NCBI GenBank assembly: GCA_965226095.1
Contig: OZ245336.1
Coordinates: forward strand, 248,001 to 312,000
Origin: JANQSP01 sp965226095
Lineage (GTDB): Bacteria; Bdellovibrionota; Bdellovibrionia; Bdellovibrionales; UBA1609
DNA length: 64,000 nucleotides
Reading direction: 5' to 3'
Positions 17,445-26,390 of the stretch are shown here, piece by piece; within the stretch, counting starts at the first letter, position 1, and the number at the start of each line of letters is the position of its first letter. A program made the position numbers and the translations under genes. The notes under the pieces were generated by a model. That model made no database searches and was not told the DNA's origin. It saw only the letters and a program-made list of their open reading frames with translations.

Positions 17445-18479
17445 ATGAGAAAAAAAATTAAATTCTTTTTTTTATTAACTAGTTTTACCTCTCTATTTTT
17501 AATGGTTCTGGCAGGAATTATAATTAATCTATTTTGTTTCACCTCTTACCTACCCTCTGCACAAAAAAAAAGTATCAAGATCGAAAAGGGCTGGTCTTTT
17601 AATCGTATTGCCAATACTTTAAAAGCAGCGAAACTTTTAAAAAGCACTACTTGTTTTAAAGCTCTTGCCTGGTGGCGAAAAGACAGTGCCCACATTCAAG
17701 CTGGTGAATATATATTCCCTGTTCACTCTACTCCTTTGAATATTCTGGATATTTTAGTAAAAGGAAAAACCCGGCTTTATAGTATTACTTTTCCGGAGGG
17801 TTATAATATTTATGAAATCGCACTGACTTTAGAAAAAAAAGGATTTTTAAAACAAGATGATTTAATTTCCCTTAGCTTGGATTCTAATTTCATAAGCACT
17901 TTACTTGGCGAAAAAATAGATTCTTTGGAAGGATATTTATTTCCAGATACCTATAAGATCTCTAAGCCTGTTTCACCAAAAACTTTAATAAAACTCATGG
18001 TAAACAGATTTTTAACAGTGTATTCTAATTTATCTGGAAAACCTCCAATAAACTTAAGCCGACATCAAGTAGTTACGCTGGCTTCTATTGTGGAAAAAGA
18101 AACAGGAGCGCCTCAAGAGAGAACTCTTATCGCTGGAGTTTTTTATAATCGGTTGAAAAAAAATATGCGATTGGAAAGCGACCCAACTATTTTATATGGA
18201 ATGATGAAAGCAAAAGGAAAATTAATAGAACTTAATATCCGGAAAAAAGATATTTTAAAAAAGACAGCTTATAATACCTACCGCATAAACGGCTTCCCAG
18301 CCGGACCAATTAGTAACCCGGGTGCAAAGTCTCTACAAGCTGTTTTTACACCTCAAAAAAGTGATTTTCTTTATTTTGTTAGTAAAAATGATGGCACTCA
18401 TATTTTTTCCACAACCTTTAAAGCACATCAAAAAGCTGTAAACCACTATCAAAAAAGTCTCTTGAAGAAAAAAAATTAA
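17445..18479 (+). CDS. mltG: Endolytic murein transglycosylase MltG (YceG-like)
   Basis: MltG is an inner-membrane lytic transglycosylase that cleaves nascent glycan strands and is thought to set their length. The 344-residue product has one N-terminal transmembrane helix (about 8-30). A LysM-like region follows (SIKIEKGWSFNRIANTLK). The catalytic domain has the signature LASIVEKETGAPQER with catalytic Glu217, then GVFYNRL, LESDPTILYG and YNTYRINGFPAGPISNPG. All key motifs are present. It follows sua5 by about 50 bp. Confidence 0.95.
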   Translation: MRKKIKFFFLLTSFTSLFLMVLAGIIINLFCFTSYLPSAQKKSIKIEKGWSFNRIANTLKAAKLLKSTTCFKALAWWRKDSAHIQAGEYIFPVHSTPLNILDILVKGKTRLYSITFPEGYNIYEIALTLEKKGFLKQDDLISLSLDSNFISTLLGEKIDSLEGYLFPDTYKISKPVSPKTLIKLMVNRFLTVYSNLSGKPPINLSRHQVVTLASIVEKETGAPQERTLIAGVFYNRLKKNMRLESDPTILYGMMKAKGKLIELNIRKKDILKKTAYNTYRINGFPAGPISNPGAKSLQAVFTPQKSDFLYFVSKNDGTHIFSTTFKAHQKAVNHYQKSLLKKKN

Positions 18480-18593
18480 AATTATAAAAAAAATTATCTC
18501 AAAAAGCCTCTGTCACTTGACAATAAGTCATTAGTTATGAGTAAAATAGAAAACTATTCCTACAGTAATCCAACTGTAAAAAGGATTAACATA

Positions 18594-19583
18594 ATGTATA
18601 GATATTTTCCATTCCTACTTATCATCTGCTTAACTATCTCTTGTGCACAACAGGAAAAATCAGCAGATCCTTCTATCTGGCAAACAAATGGTCCTTATTT
18701 TTGGAAGGTGGAGAAAGGTGGAAAAACATCCTACTTTCTTGGTACTTTTCATCGAGGTGTAGCTTTAGAAGAGTTACAATGTTCACAACAAATTAAAACT
18801 TATCTGGAAAACAGTGATTATCTATTTACAGAAACAAGTATTAATTCAGATAAAGAGGCAGATAAAGAGGAAGTGGCAGAGGCAGAGGCAGAGGAAGTGG
18901 AAGTGGAAGTGGAAGTGGCAGAGGAAGTGGCAGAGGAAGTGGCAGAGGCAGAGGAAATTGAAATAAAAAAACTTCAAAATATATTCTCATCAGAAGATGG
19001 TTATGAGTTTCAATCTCTCAGCAAAAACAGTAAGATTTTTCTTAGAAGTAGAGAAGTTTCAGAAAGTTTGAGTTATACAGGTTATATATTTATGATAGAT
19101 TCATTATGTAAACAACAAGCCATTTTTAAAGCTGGAACAGGTGCTATCTCTATTGACCTACAAATTAAAGCTATCGCTCAGTTAAACAATACACCAACAG
19201 AATATCTGGATGAAAACATAAATATTAAAGCTGTAACTGATAGTGTACTAATTACCTATACAGGTGAAATGGCAGATAATACTCTTGTAAATAAGAAAGT
19301 ATTAAATTTTGAAAGTTGTATTTTACAGAATACTCATTTCTTAAATCAATATAAGAAAGGTAAACTCAACCTTGGAAAGGAATTCACTTATGAACAAGAC
19401 AAAGTTATATTAAAAGATCGAAATGACAAATGGCTTGTTAAATTTAAAAATGCTCATGGAAAATATAATCAAATTTTTCTTGCATCCGGAACAGCACATT
19501 TTGTTGGAAATTTTAACTTATTGGATATGTTAAAAGAAGATGGGTTTTCTATTAGTCGAATGAACACTAAATGTGAATATTAA
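18594..19583 (+). CDS. TraB/GumN-like lipoprotein with variable acidic repeat
   Basis: This is a 329-residue lipoprotein (signal LLIICLTISC, lipidated Cys17). I start it at the ATG at 18594, preceded by AAGGAT, rather than the in-frame ATG at 18537, because only the later start puts the signal peptide at the N-terminus. YFLGTFHRGV (about 45-54) and the C-terminal FLASGTAHFVG match the two conserved GTxH blocks of the TraB/GumN/PrgY family, some of which are putative metalloproteases. Between them lies a run of alternating Glu-Val and Ala-Glu pairs encoded by hexanucleotide repeats, which is not part of the family. A TTGACA at 18517 could be its -35 element. Confidence 0.65.
   Translation: MYRYFPFLLIICLTISCAQQEKSADPSIWQTNGPYFWKVEKGGKTSYFLGTFHRGVALEELQCSQQIKTYLENSDYLFTETSINSDKEADKEEVAEAEAEEVEVEVEVAEEVAEEVAEAEEIEIKKLQNIFSSEDGYEFQSLSKNSKIFLRSREVSESLSYTGYIFMIDSLCKQQAIFKAGTGAISIDLQIKAIAQLNNTPTEYLDENINIKAVTDSVLITYTGEMADNTLVNKKVLNFESCILQNTHFLNQYKKGKLNLGKEFTYEQDKVILKDRNDKWLVKFKNAHGKYNQIFLASGTAHFVGNFNLLDMLKEDGFSISRMNTKCEY
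18868..18957 (+). repeat. Hexanucleotide repeat array inside the GumN-like gene
   Basis: About fifteen hexamers of the types GAAGTG and GCAGAG, in runs of one to three, encode EV and AE dipeptides. Two 12-bp units (GATAAAGAGGCA/GATAAAGAGGAA) precede the array. Because the unit is six bases, changes in copy number keep the reading frame and would only change the length of the acidic spacer. Confidence 0.85.
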
Positions 19584-19603
19584 AATACCAACAATTGAAT
19601 TTA

Positions 19604-20890
19604 TTACAAAAATAAACTTAAAGGATTTTGAATTTTTTCAATAAAAAACTTCAATGCTCTTGCTGACACTGCTCCATCAATTAAACGATGATCACAAGTG
19701 AGTGAAAAGTTCATGGTTTTTTTTGGCACAAATTTCTCTCCATCCCAATGAGCTTTTACAAACATTCGATACATCCCTAAAATAGCTGATTCCGGAGCAT
19801 TAATAATGGGTGTGGCATATTCCCCTCCCAAACTACCAATATTAGTGATAGTAATCGTTCCTCCACTCATTTCATCCGCTTGGATTTTACCCTCACGAGC
19901 TTTATTTGCTAAATCTTTAATTTCCACACTAATCTCAGATAAAGATTTTTTATCCACATCCTTTAAAACCGGAACTAATAAACCTCGAGGAGTGTCTGCT
20001 GCAAAACCAAAATGATAATAATTTTTAAAAACAATTTCTTTTGAAAAATCATCAATACTGGCATTAAGTGCAGGAAATTCCTTTACTGTCTCCAATAAAG
20101 CTTTCATTACAAAAGAAAGATAAGTCACTTTAATACTTTTTTCTTCCAGCATTTCCTTAGCTGTATTTTTCATTACTTCCAATTGTTCCATGTCAGCTGA
20201 TTCCAATAGAGTAAAATGGGGGATCACTTGTTTGGAAAGTTGCAATTTTTCAGCAATCTTTTTTCGAACACCGGTTAAAGGTTTTCGATCTTGATTCTCC
20301 TCCACCGAAACGGCAAAACCAACTTGAGCTTGCTGAACCTTATCAGAAGCTAAATAAGAAGAACCCACACTAATAGATTGATTGGAGTGTTTTAATATAT
20401 CTTCCTTGGTAATTCGACCTGATAAACCTGTGCCTTTAATCTGAGTAATAGACACAGAAAGCTTTTTAGCCAAACGACGTACAAAAGGTGTCGCCAATAT
20501 ATCTTTATCTTCCTCTGTACTTTCTAAAGATGAAACGATGTCTGTATCAACCTTTTGTTTTTTTGTTAATTGCTCCACTGGTGGAATCACTGATGGCTCT
20601 TTTATTACTTCCTTTGCCTGCTTATTTTTATCCATCTTTGAATCCGCTTTGTCAGTCTTTAAGGACAACAAAGCTTTACCCACCTCAACATTATCTCCCT
20701 CTTTCGCTAAAAGCGCTTCCACAATTCCATCTTCTGGAGAAGGCACTTCCATTGTTGCTTTGTCTGTCATTATTTCTACTAGAGATTGATCACTGGTTAC
20801 TTTTTCACCAACAGCGACTAGCCACTTAACCAATTCACCTTCTGTGACCCCTTCTCCCAAATCCGGCAAAACCACTTGTTTTACACTCAT
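19604..20890 (-). CDS. Dihydrolipoamide acyltransferase (E2) of a 2-oxoacid dehydrogenase complex
   Basis: The protein is 428 residues with the three E2 modules. A lipoyl domain (1-78) has the lipoylated Lys44 in MTDKATMEVP. A peripheral E1/E3-binding domain (about 133-170) begins ATPFVRRLAKKLSV. A catalytic CoA-acyltransferase domain (about 200-428) ends in DHRLIDGAV, with active-site His and Asp. Linkers are Lys/Glu/Pro-rich. One lipoyl domain and this length fit pyruvate (AceF/PdhC) or branched-chain E2; the substrate cannot be fixed from sequence and no E1 or E3 gene is nearby. It starts 5 bp after the lipA stop, so the enzyme that makes the cofactor and its acceptor share an operon. Confidence 0.92.
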   Translation of the reverse strand: MSVKQVVLPDLGEGVTEGELVKWLVAVGEKVTSDQSLVEIMTDKATMEVPSPEDGIVEALLAKEGDNVEVGKALLSLKTDKADSKMDKNKQAKEVIKEPSVIPPVEQLTKKQKVDTDIVSSLESTEEDKDILATPFVRRLAKKLSVSITQIKGTGLSGRITKEDILKHSNQSISVGSSYLASDKVQQAQVGFAVSVEENQDRKPLTGVRKKIAEKLQLSKQVIPHFTLLESADMEQLEVMKNTAKEMLEEKSIKVTYLSFVMKALLETVKEFPALNASIDDFSKEIVFKNYYHFGFAADTPRGLLVPVLKDVDKKSLSEISVEIKDLANKAREGKIQADEMSGGTITITNIGSLGGEYATPIINAPESAILGMYRMFVKAHWDGEKFVPKKTMNFSLTCDHRLIDGAVSARALKFFIEKIQNPLSLFL

Positions 20891-20895
20891 TAATT

Positions 20896-21852
20896 TTATT
20901 CCTGTTTTTCTTTCATTTTATTTTTATCAATTAAATTCTTTATAAAAAACTCTCCTGCTCGATAAGAACTTCTCACTAAAGGGCCACTAGCTACATATAA
21001 AAAGCCCATTTCTAAAGCCCTGTCTTTCCATTCCTGAAATTTTTGTGGAGTTACATATTCTTTTACTGGTAAATGCCGCTTTTTAGGACGTAAATACTGA
21101 CCAAAAGTTACAATATCACACCCTACTTCCCTTAAATCTTTTAAAGTGATTTGTACTTCTTCATCTGTTTCCCCCAAACCTAACATCAGTGAACTCTTTG
21201 TATAAATAAGGCTCTCTGACAGTTTCTTTACCATCTCCAGGACTTTTAAAGATTGTTCATACCCAGCCCTCCGATCCCGGACAAGAGGGGTTAAGCGTTT
21301 TACTGTTTCCACATTATGAGCAAACACATTGGGGCTAGCTGACAGGATTTTTTTAATACAATCTGTTCGGCCTTTGAAATCCGGTGTTAAAACCTCTACC
21401 AATAAACTCGGAATACGGGTTTTTAACTCTTTCACTGTTTTTGCAAAATGGTCAGCGCCTTCGTCAGGTAGATCATCCCTATCCACAGAAGTTAAGACCA
21501 CATAATCCAAGTTCATTTGTGAAATAGCTGTAGCCACTTTCACCGGTTCATCTTTATCCAAGACACCTTTAGGATTTCCTGTTTTTACATTACAAAATCG
21601 ACAACCTCTAGTACAAACCTCTCCCATCAACATAATAGTAGCAGTGCCTCCACTCCAACACTCCCCTATATTGGGACAATTAGCCTCCTGACAAACAGTA
21701 GCTAAATTTAAAGATCGCATAAGCTTACGAATGCGAAAATAATTATCCCCTGACGGTAAAGAAACTTTCAACCAAGGGGGTTTTCTATGAGCCGGCAAAG
21801 AACCGGATGGTGCTGGAGGAGATATATCCACAAATGAAGTTTTTTGAGACAT
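20896..21852 (-). CDS. lipA: Lipoyl synthase
   Basis: This radical-SAM enzyme inserts two sulfurs into octanoyl-E2 to make lipoate. The 318-residue protein has both iron-sulfur motifs. The auxiliary cluster is CQEANCPNIGEC (Cys54, Cys59, Cys65) and the radical-SAM cluster is CTRGCRFC (Cys80, Cys84, Cys87). The C-terminal GPLVRSSYRAGEF contains the serine that ligates the auxiliary cluster. It is the first gene of a lipA-E2 pair. No lipB is visible in the window. Confidence 0.97.
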   Translation of the reverse strand: MSQKTSFVDISPPAPSGSLPAHRKPPWLKVSLPSGDNYFRIRKLMRSLNLATVCQEANCPNIGECWSGGTATIMLMGEVCTRGCRFCNVKTGNPKGVLDKDEPVKVATAISQMNLDYVVLTSVDRDDLPDEGADHFAKTVKELKTRIPSLLVEVLTPDFKGRTDCIKKILSASPNVFAHNVETVKRLTPLVRDRRAGYEQSLKVLEMVKKLSESLIYTKSSLMLGLGETDEEVQITLKDLREVGCDIVTFGQYLRPKKRHLPVKEYVTPQKFQEWKDRALEMGFLYVASGPLVRSSYRAGEFFIKNLIDKNKMKEKQE

Positions 21853-21916
21853 AAGCCTTTTTTTATCTTAATTTTACACATAAGACTATAAAAAATTATA
21901 ATAAAGCTTTCAAACA

Positions 21917-21945
21917 AGAAAAAAGCCCACTTTAAAAAAGTGGGC
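21917..21945 (-). terminator. Rho-independent terminator of the DsbA-like gene
   Basis: On the minus strand GCCCACTT and AAGTGGGC pair around a short T/A loop and are followed by TTTTTTC. It lies 45 bp past the stop of the DsbA-like gene and before lipA. On the plus strand the same stem is followed by TCTTT, so it may work in both directions. Confidence 0.8.
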
Positions 21946-21989
21946 TCTTTAAATTTAAAAAATTATTAAACTTTCCTAACGAATCATTA

Positions 21990-22769
21990 TTATTTCTTTT
22001 TAATTTTCTCCAGATGCTTATCAATCAATTCTTTAAAAGCGGAAAAAGGCTGTGCTCCTGAAACACTCACACCACCAACTAAGAAACCTGGTGTACCACT
22101 AATACCAAACTTTTGAGCTTCAGCTGTGTCTTCAGAGACAATATCTGTAGCTTTTTTAAGGTCTTTTTCCAGCTGAGACATATTGACTTTCAGCTGTTTA
22201 GCATACTTCTTAAATAACTTTTCACCTTGTTGAACATCCTTTTGTTTTTCAAATAACAGGTCGTGAAATTTGTATGCTTTTCCAGGGTCTTGCATACCAA
22301 TCGCCTCATAATATTGAGCGGCAGGACCAGCTTGAGGATGATTCCCTAAAGGAAGGTGTTTATACAAAACTCTTACATCATTTGGATATTCCTTTAAAAC
22401 CTGCTTTATGGTTTTGGAAGCCTTTTCACAGTAAAAACATTGAAAATCAGAATACTCAACAATGGTAATTGGAGCCTCCTTCTTCCCAAAATAAACACGA
22501 TTCTCTCCTAAAACCGGATTTTTAGGGCTACCAAATTCTTTTTCCCTCTGCTCAGCCATATCTTTAACTTTTTTTTCCATTAAAACCTGACGATATTTTT
22601 CCTGAGCTTTAGATAAAGCTTCCATATACTTTTCAGGATTCGCTACAATAGAATCCGTTATAATCTCAGGATTGTCTTTTATCAGTTTTTTTAGAAAAAC
22701 AGGACCACAGCCTGTCAAGAACGGCAGAACCATACCTGTTAAAAATATAAGAATTATTTTCTTTTTCAC
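21990..22769 (-). CDS. DsbA-family thioredoxin-fold lipoprotein
   Basis: This is a 259-residue protein with signal LPFLTGC (lipidated Cys21). A helical linker of about 60 residues leads to a DsbA-like thioredoxin domain of the Thioredoxin_4 type. The active site is CFYC (Cys111, Cys114) in VEYSDFQCFYC, and the cis-proline loop is SGTPGFLVG. The single lipid anchor and long linker resemble BdbD/ScsC-like oxidoreductases that act on exported proteins at the membrane. Whether it is an oxidase or isomerase is not decidable here. It is transcribed alone, divergent from the next gene, with a good terminator. Confidence 0.85.
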   Translation of the reverse strand: MKKKIILIFLTGMVLPFLTGCGPVFLKKLIKDNPEIITDSIVANPEKYMEALSKAQEKYRQVLMEKKVKDMAEQREKEFGSPKNPVLGENRVYFGKKEAPITIVEYSDFQCFYCEKASKTIKQVLKEYPNDVRVLYKHLPLGNHPQAGPAAQYYEAIGMQDPGKAYKFHDLLFEKQKDVQQGEKLFKKYAKQLKVNMSQLEKDLKKATDIVSEDTAEAQKFGISGTPGFLVGGVSVSGAQPFSAFKELIDKHLEKIKKK

Positions 22770-22889
22770 TTTACTTCCCCTTTTGTTAACGGTTAATATT
22801 TATAAACATGGGTTTTCCAATAGGTTGAGAAACCCTAACGAAAAATAATGCTATCACAAAATAAGAACAATGCAAATGGAAATACAGAA

Positions 22890-23519
22890 ATGATGAAAAA
22901 CTTGATAATATTATATTTTTGTATTTTCTGGGCTATTTCTTGTGTATCCCCTCGTTCTTTTATTTCCAACTCCGGTCCTCCTCAAAGTCTAAAATACTAT
23001 TATGACCAGCTGAGAATAAAAAGCTTCACTGAAATGCATAAGGATATCCTTCTGTACTTAAGAATAGCAAAAGGTGAAATAAAAAACCGCCAATACCTGG
23101 AATTGAGCCCTTATGAACTCCATCAGCAGGCTATTACTATTGTCTTTTCCCGCCCTGATACAGATGATGTTCTATTTCGTTTAAAACAGGTTCTTAAACA
23201 AGAAACCAACCAAACCGCTAGCTTTAAAAAACATTTACATCATCTGAGTTCCGATGCAGTAGCTGGTATAAAAAACAAAACCTTTAATACTCGTGAAAGA
23301 GCTACTTATTATTTTATTTTAACAAATATTATCCAACATGTATCACTCAAGAAATCTTATGAAAATAAAAGAATCCTGGAAACTATCTACAAGGCAAAGA
23401 TACAGATTCCAGCCGATCTGCAAACTCATCTCTATATAGAAGCCTTGGAAAGTGACGTTATATCTTTTTCCAAAAAAGCATTAAAAGTGCTTAAAAAACT
23501 TTATCCAAAGAAAAAATAA
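22890..23519 (+). CDS. Lipoprotein of unknown function
   Basis: The product is 209 residues from the ATG at 22890. GGA lies nine bases upstream, and this start places the lipobox WAISC correctly; the longer in-frame start at 22848 would bury the signal. After the lipid Cys comes a mostly helical, basic domain with many Lys and Leu (for example KALKVLKKLYPKKK at the C-terminus). No recognised family motif is present. It is divergent from the DsbA-like gene and about 100 bp upstream of asd. Confidence 0.6.
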   Translation: MMKNLIILYFCIFWAISCVSPRSFISNSGPPQSLKYYYDQLRIKSFTEMHKDILLYLRIAKGEIKNRQYLELSPYELHQQAITIVFSRPDTDDVLFRLKQVLKQETNQTASFKKHLHHLSSDAVAGIKNKTFNTRERATYYFILTNIIQHVSLKKSYENKRILETIYKAKIQIPADLQTHLYIEALESDVISFSKKALKVLKKLYPKKK

Positions 23520-23623
23520 TCCAGTACAAAACATTTGACTCAGGATTTTTAATACTGATAAGTTTTTTTAAGCTTTAAGAAATACTTCCCATTAATGATT
23601 ATAACAGTGAATGGATGGATAAA

Positions 23624-24637
23624 ATGAACATAGCTATTGTAGGTGCTACCGGTATTGTAGGACAAACTTTTATAAAATTATTAGAGTCCAGGAATTTCCC
23701 GTTCAAGAAACTCAAATTATTTGCCAGCCCTAAAAACACTGGGAAAAAAATTTCCGTAAAAGAGCAAGACTGGTTTATACAAAATTTACAACCAGAATGT
23801 TTTAAAAATGTGGATATTGCATTTTTTTCCGCTGGTGGAATTATTAGTCGAAAATGGGCTGATGAAGCCGTCAGAAGTGGAGCTTTTGTTATTGATAATT
23901 CTTCTGCCTTCCGCATGCAGACAAATATCCCATTGGTAGTGCCAGAAATTAATGGCCACTTGATCAAAAACAAAAAACCAGGGATTATCGCCAACCCTAA
24001 CTGCTCAACCATTCAATTGGCCTTGGTTTTACAACCTCTTCAACAAGCTTTTGGCCTTGAAACTGTCATTGTTTCTTCCTATCAATCTTTAAGTGGCGCA
24101 GGACTGGAAGCTCTTAACAAGTTAAAGCAAGAATCCATAACTGTTTTAAATAAAGAAACACATCTTTTACCTGCCCCTGCTGAGCAATATGCTTTTAATT
24201 GCATCCCTCAAATTGGAGCAATAGATGAAAATGGATTTTCCACAGAGGAAAATAAACTAATGAATGAAACAAGAAAAATTCTCAATTTACCAGAATTAAA
24301 AATAAGCGCTACTGCCGTTCGAGTACCTTGTTTTAACGGACATGGTGAATCCGTTTGGATAACACTTAAAAAACCCGCAGACAGTTTGGAATCAATCCTG
24401 AAAATTGTAGACGATCAAGATGGTGTCACTGTGCTACAAAAAGAAGCTTTACCTAATCAGATCTTTATAGATGGAAAAGAGGATGTTTATGTAGGCCGTA
24501 TCCGTCCTGTACCTAATAGTCACAATAAAGCCTGGATAACATGGATTTGCGGCGATAATTTAAAAAAAGGGGCTGCTCTTAATGGCCTGCAAATTGCAGG
24601 GAAATTATTGAACACTTGTAAATCGCTGAAAAATTGA
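23624..24637 (+). CDS. asd: Aspartate-semialdehyde dehydrogenase
   Basis: The enzyme reduces aspartyl phosphate to aspartate semialdehyde with NADPH, feeding DAP/lysine, methionine and threonine. The NADP-binding motif AIVGATGIVGQ is at the N-terminus. The active-site Cys is in NPNCSTIQLAL (Cys127 counted from this start), and the substrate-binding region RVPCFNGHGESVW is present. The length of 337 fits the Gram-positive-like/short Asd subgroup. I prefer ATG 23624 over 23615 because GGA at 23613 is spaced eight bases from it. It is monocistronic. Confidence 0.95.
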   Translation: MNIAIVGATGIVGQTFIKLLESRNFPFKKLKLFASPKNTGKKISVKEQDWFIQNLQPECFKNVDIAFFSAGGIISRKWADEAVRSGAFVIDNSSAFRMQTNIPLVVPEINGHLIKNKKPGIIANPNCSTIQLALVLQPLQQAFGLETVIVSSYQSLSGAGLEALNKLKQESITVLNKETHLLPAPAEQYAFNCIPQIGAIDENGFSTEENKLMNETRKILNLPELKISATAVRVPCFNGHGESVWITLKKPADSLESILKIVDDQDGVTVLQKEALPNQIFIDGKEDVYVGRIRPVPNSHNKAWITWICGDNLKKGAALNGLQIAGKLLNTCKSLKN

Positions 24638-24687
24638 TATAAATTTCTTAAGTAAGAAACCAATTATAAAAGGATAATAGAAAAATC

Positions 24688-25497
24688 ATGAACAAATCAT
24701 TCAGAAAAATATTGAGTTATAGAATTATTCTTATTAGTGCTGTTTTTAGTTTTTTTGCTGTCAGCCAAACAGAATCAAGTACTGATTCTGTACTACCTCC
24801 TCCTGTCATCAATAGCACTCCTGATCCTGTACCTCCTCCTGTCATCAATAGCACTCCTGATTCTGTACTACCTCCTCCTGCCATCAATAGCACTCCGGTT
24901 TCTTCCACACCTATAGCTAAAAAAACAACACAAAAGATTAAACACCCCAATCAATCTGATATGTTTCATTTAAAATGGCCAAACCAAATAGAATTTTCCG
25001 GGCAAGGAGCAGGGACTTTAAACATTACCACACAAAATGCTCCTAAACTCATTCAAACAAACGTCAATAAAGCTTTTTTAAGAAATCATTCATTTTTAAA
25101 TTTACAATATTACTTTTTACAATTTCCATCTTTTTTTAAATGGAGTTTAAAAGTTAGTGCAGGTCTGACACGAAATTACGATACACAAAGTACAAGATTT
25201 ATACCTCTAAATGTAGGTGGAGTGTTTCATCTTTACCTTATTGATTCACTTGTTCCTTTCTTTGAATGGGGCTATTCAGTATGGAATATCAACTTTAATG
25301 AATTTTCTTCTACTTTTTTTTATTGGGGTACTGGTTTAAATATCAGTTTTAGTTTATTTAAACCTTCTTTAAAATACACACTCGCAGATGAATATAAAAT
25401 TAATGATATGGGACTAAATGTAGAAAGCCGATGGTCAATTTATAAAAGCAACACCTTTATCAATACATTACATGTTGGTTTATACTTAAGATTCTAA
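24688..25497 (+). CDS. Exported protein with Pro-rich repeats and probable beta-barrel domain
   Basis: This is a 269-residue product with an N-terminal signal peptide (about 8-27). A Pro-rich stretch follows, made of three near-identical units of 12-13 residues (VLPPPVINSTP, about 33-70). The C-terminal 160 residues are rich in alternating aromatic/hydrophobic and polar residues (for example SLKYTLADEYKIND and the final LHVGLYLRF). They end in an aromatic residue, as outer-membrane beta barrels do. No family is recognised. A Pro-rich periplasmic linker before a small barrel could bind peptidoglycan or partner proteins, but this is a guess. A good ribosome-binding site (AAAGGATAAT) supports the start. 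Confidence 0.6.
   Translation: MNKSFRKILSYRIILISAVFSFFAVSQTESSTDSVLPPPVINSTPDPVPPPVINSTPDSVLPPPAINSTPVSSTPIAKKTTQKIKHPNQSDMFHLKWPNQIEFSGQGAGTLNITTQNAPKLIQTNVNKAFLRNHSFLNLQYYFLQFPSFFKWSLKVSAGLTRNYDTQSTRFIPLNVGGVFHLYLIDSLVPFFEWGYSVWNINFNEFSSTFFYWGTGLNISFSLFKPSLKYTLADEYKINDMGLNVESRWSIYKSNTFINTLHVGLYLRF
24784..24897 (+). repeat. Three tandem 36-39-bp coding repeats
   Basis: Units of 39, 36 and 39 bp share GTACTACCTCCTCCTGTCAT and CAATAGCACTCC with few changes. They encode PPPVINSTPD-like peptides in the exported protein. The frame is kept. Confidence 0.8.
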
Positions 25498-25513
25498 CTT
25501 TTGTAAGCATAAG

Positions 25514-26356
25514 ATGTCTTCAAATAAAAAACCATTCTCACACAAAAAGATAAATCAACCAAATAACTTGAAACAATTAAATCAAAGTCGCTTTAAACTT
25601 TTAATAACCTACCAAGGATATCAATACCAAGGCTGGCAAAAACAAAAACACACAAGTTCAACCATTCAGGAAATAATAGAAACTTCTCTAAATAATATCT
25701 TTCAAAAAAAAATACGAATTTATGGAGCTAGTCGAACAGACGCAGGTACTCATGCTCGAGGACAGGTTGCTCATTTGAATCTTTCAAAATCCGTACCTGT
25801 AAACTTTCCTCTACAAAGAGCTTTAAATGCACTTTTACCATCAAATATTGTTATCCAGCAGGTAACAAAAGTATCAAATGATTTTCATGCTCTCCATTCA
25901 GCTCAAAGAAAACATTACTCTTATTTAATTTTAAATAACCCTCTTCCTTGTGTTTTTAGAAAAGAATTAACTTACTGGTATCCTTATAAAGTGGACTTTG
26001 GAAAACTAAGTGATATGGCCAAAGTGATTGAAGGCTCTCAGGATTTTAAAAGCTTTCAAACCTCTGGCACTCTGGTAAAAAGCACCATCCGGCAAGTTTA
26101 CTCAGCTCAATGGGAAAAACAGAAATCATCCATTCTGGCTTTTCATATTCAGGGAGATAGTTTTTTAAAACAAATGATACGAAACTTGGTTGGAACTCAA
26201 CTGGCTCTTTTAAAACATAAAGAGCCCGTTCAACGGCTTAAACATATTTTTACCGCTCAAGATCGAAGACAAGCTTTGGATACAGCCCCAGCTTATGGTT
26301 TATATTTATGTAAAATCCAATACTCTAAACAGTTTGAACAAAATCAAAGAAATTAG
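25514..26356 (+). CDS. truA: tRNA pseudouridine synthase A
   Basis: TruA converts uridines 38-40 in the tRNA anticodon stem-loop to pseudouridine. The motif GASRTDAGTHARGQ carries the catalytic Asp76. LLITYQGYQYQGWQ is the N-terminal strand, and SFLKQMIRNLVGTQ is the C-terminal motif. The length of 280 includes a polar extension of about 27 residues before the first strand, so translation might start later, although no better start codon is evident. nadE follows 34 bp downstream on the same strand. Confidence 0.94.
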   Translation: MSSNKKPFSHKKINQPNNLKQLNQSRFKLLITYQGYQYQGWQKQKHTSSTIQEIIETSLNNIFQKKIRIYGASRTDAGTHARGQVAHLNLSKSVPVNFPLQRALNALLPSNIVIQQVTKVSNDFHALHSAQRKHYSYLILNNPLPCVFRKELTYWYPYKVDFGKLSDMAKVIEGSQDFKSFQTSGTLVKSTIRQVYSAQWEKQKSSILAFHIQGDSFLKQMIRNLVGTQLALLKHKEPVQRLKHIFTAQDRRQALDTAPAYGLYLCKIQYSKQFEQNQRN

Positions 26357-26390
26357 TAATGTAACTAGAAACACATATAAAAGGTTAAAA

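Noticed and set aside
20488..20829. 113-residue plus-strand ORF opposite the E2 lipoyl domain
   Set aside because: It is antisense to a fully conserved lipoyl domain and shows no conserved motif.
25514..25600. Later start for truA, removing the polar N-terminal extension
   Set aside because: No in-frame ATG, GTG or TTG with a ribosome-binding site was found nearer the first conserved strand, so the longer form was kept.
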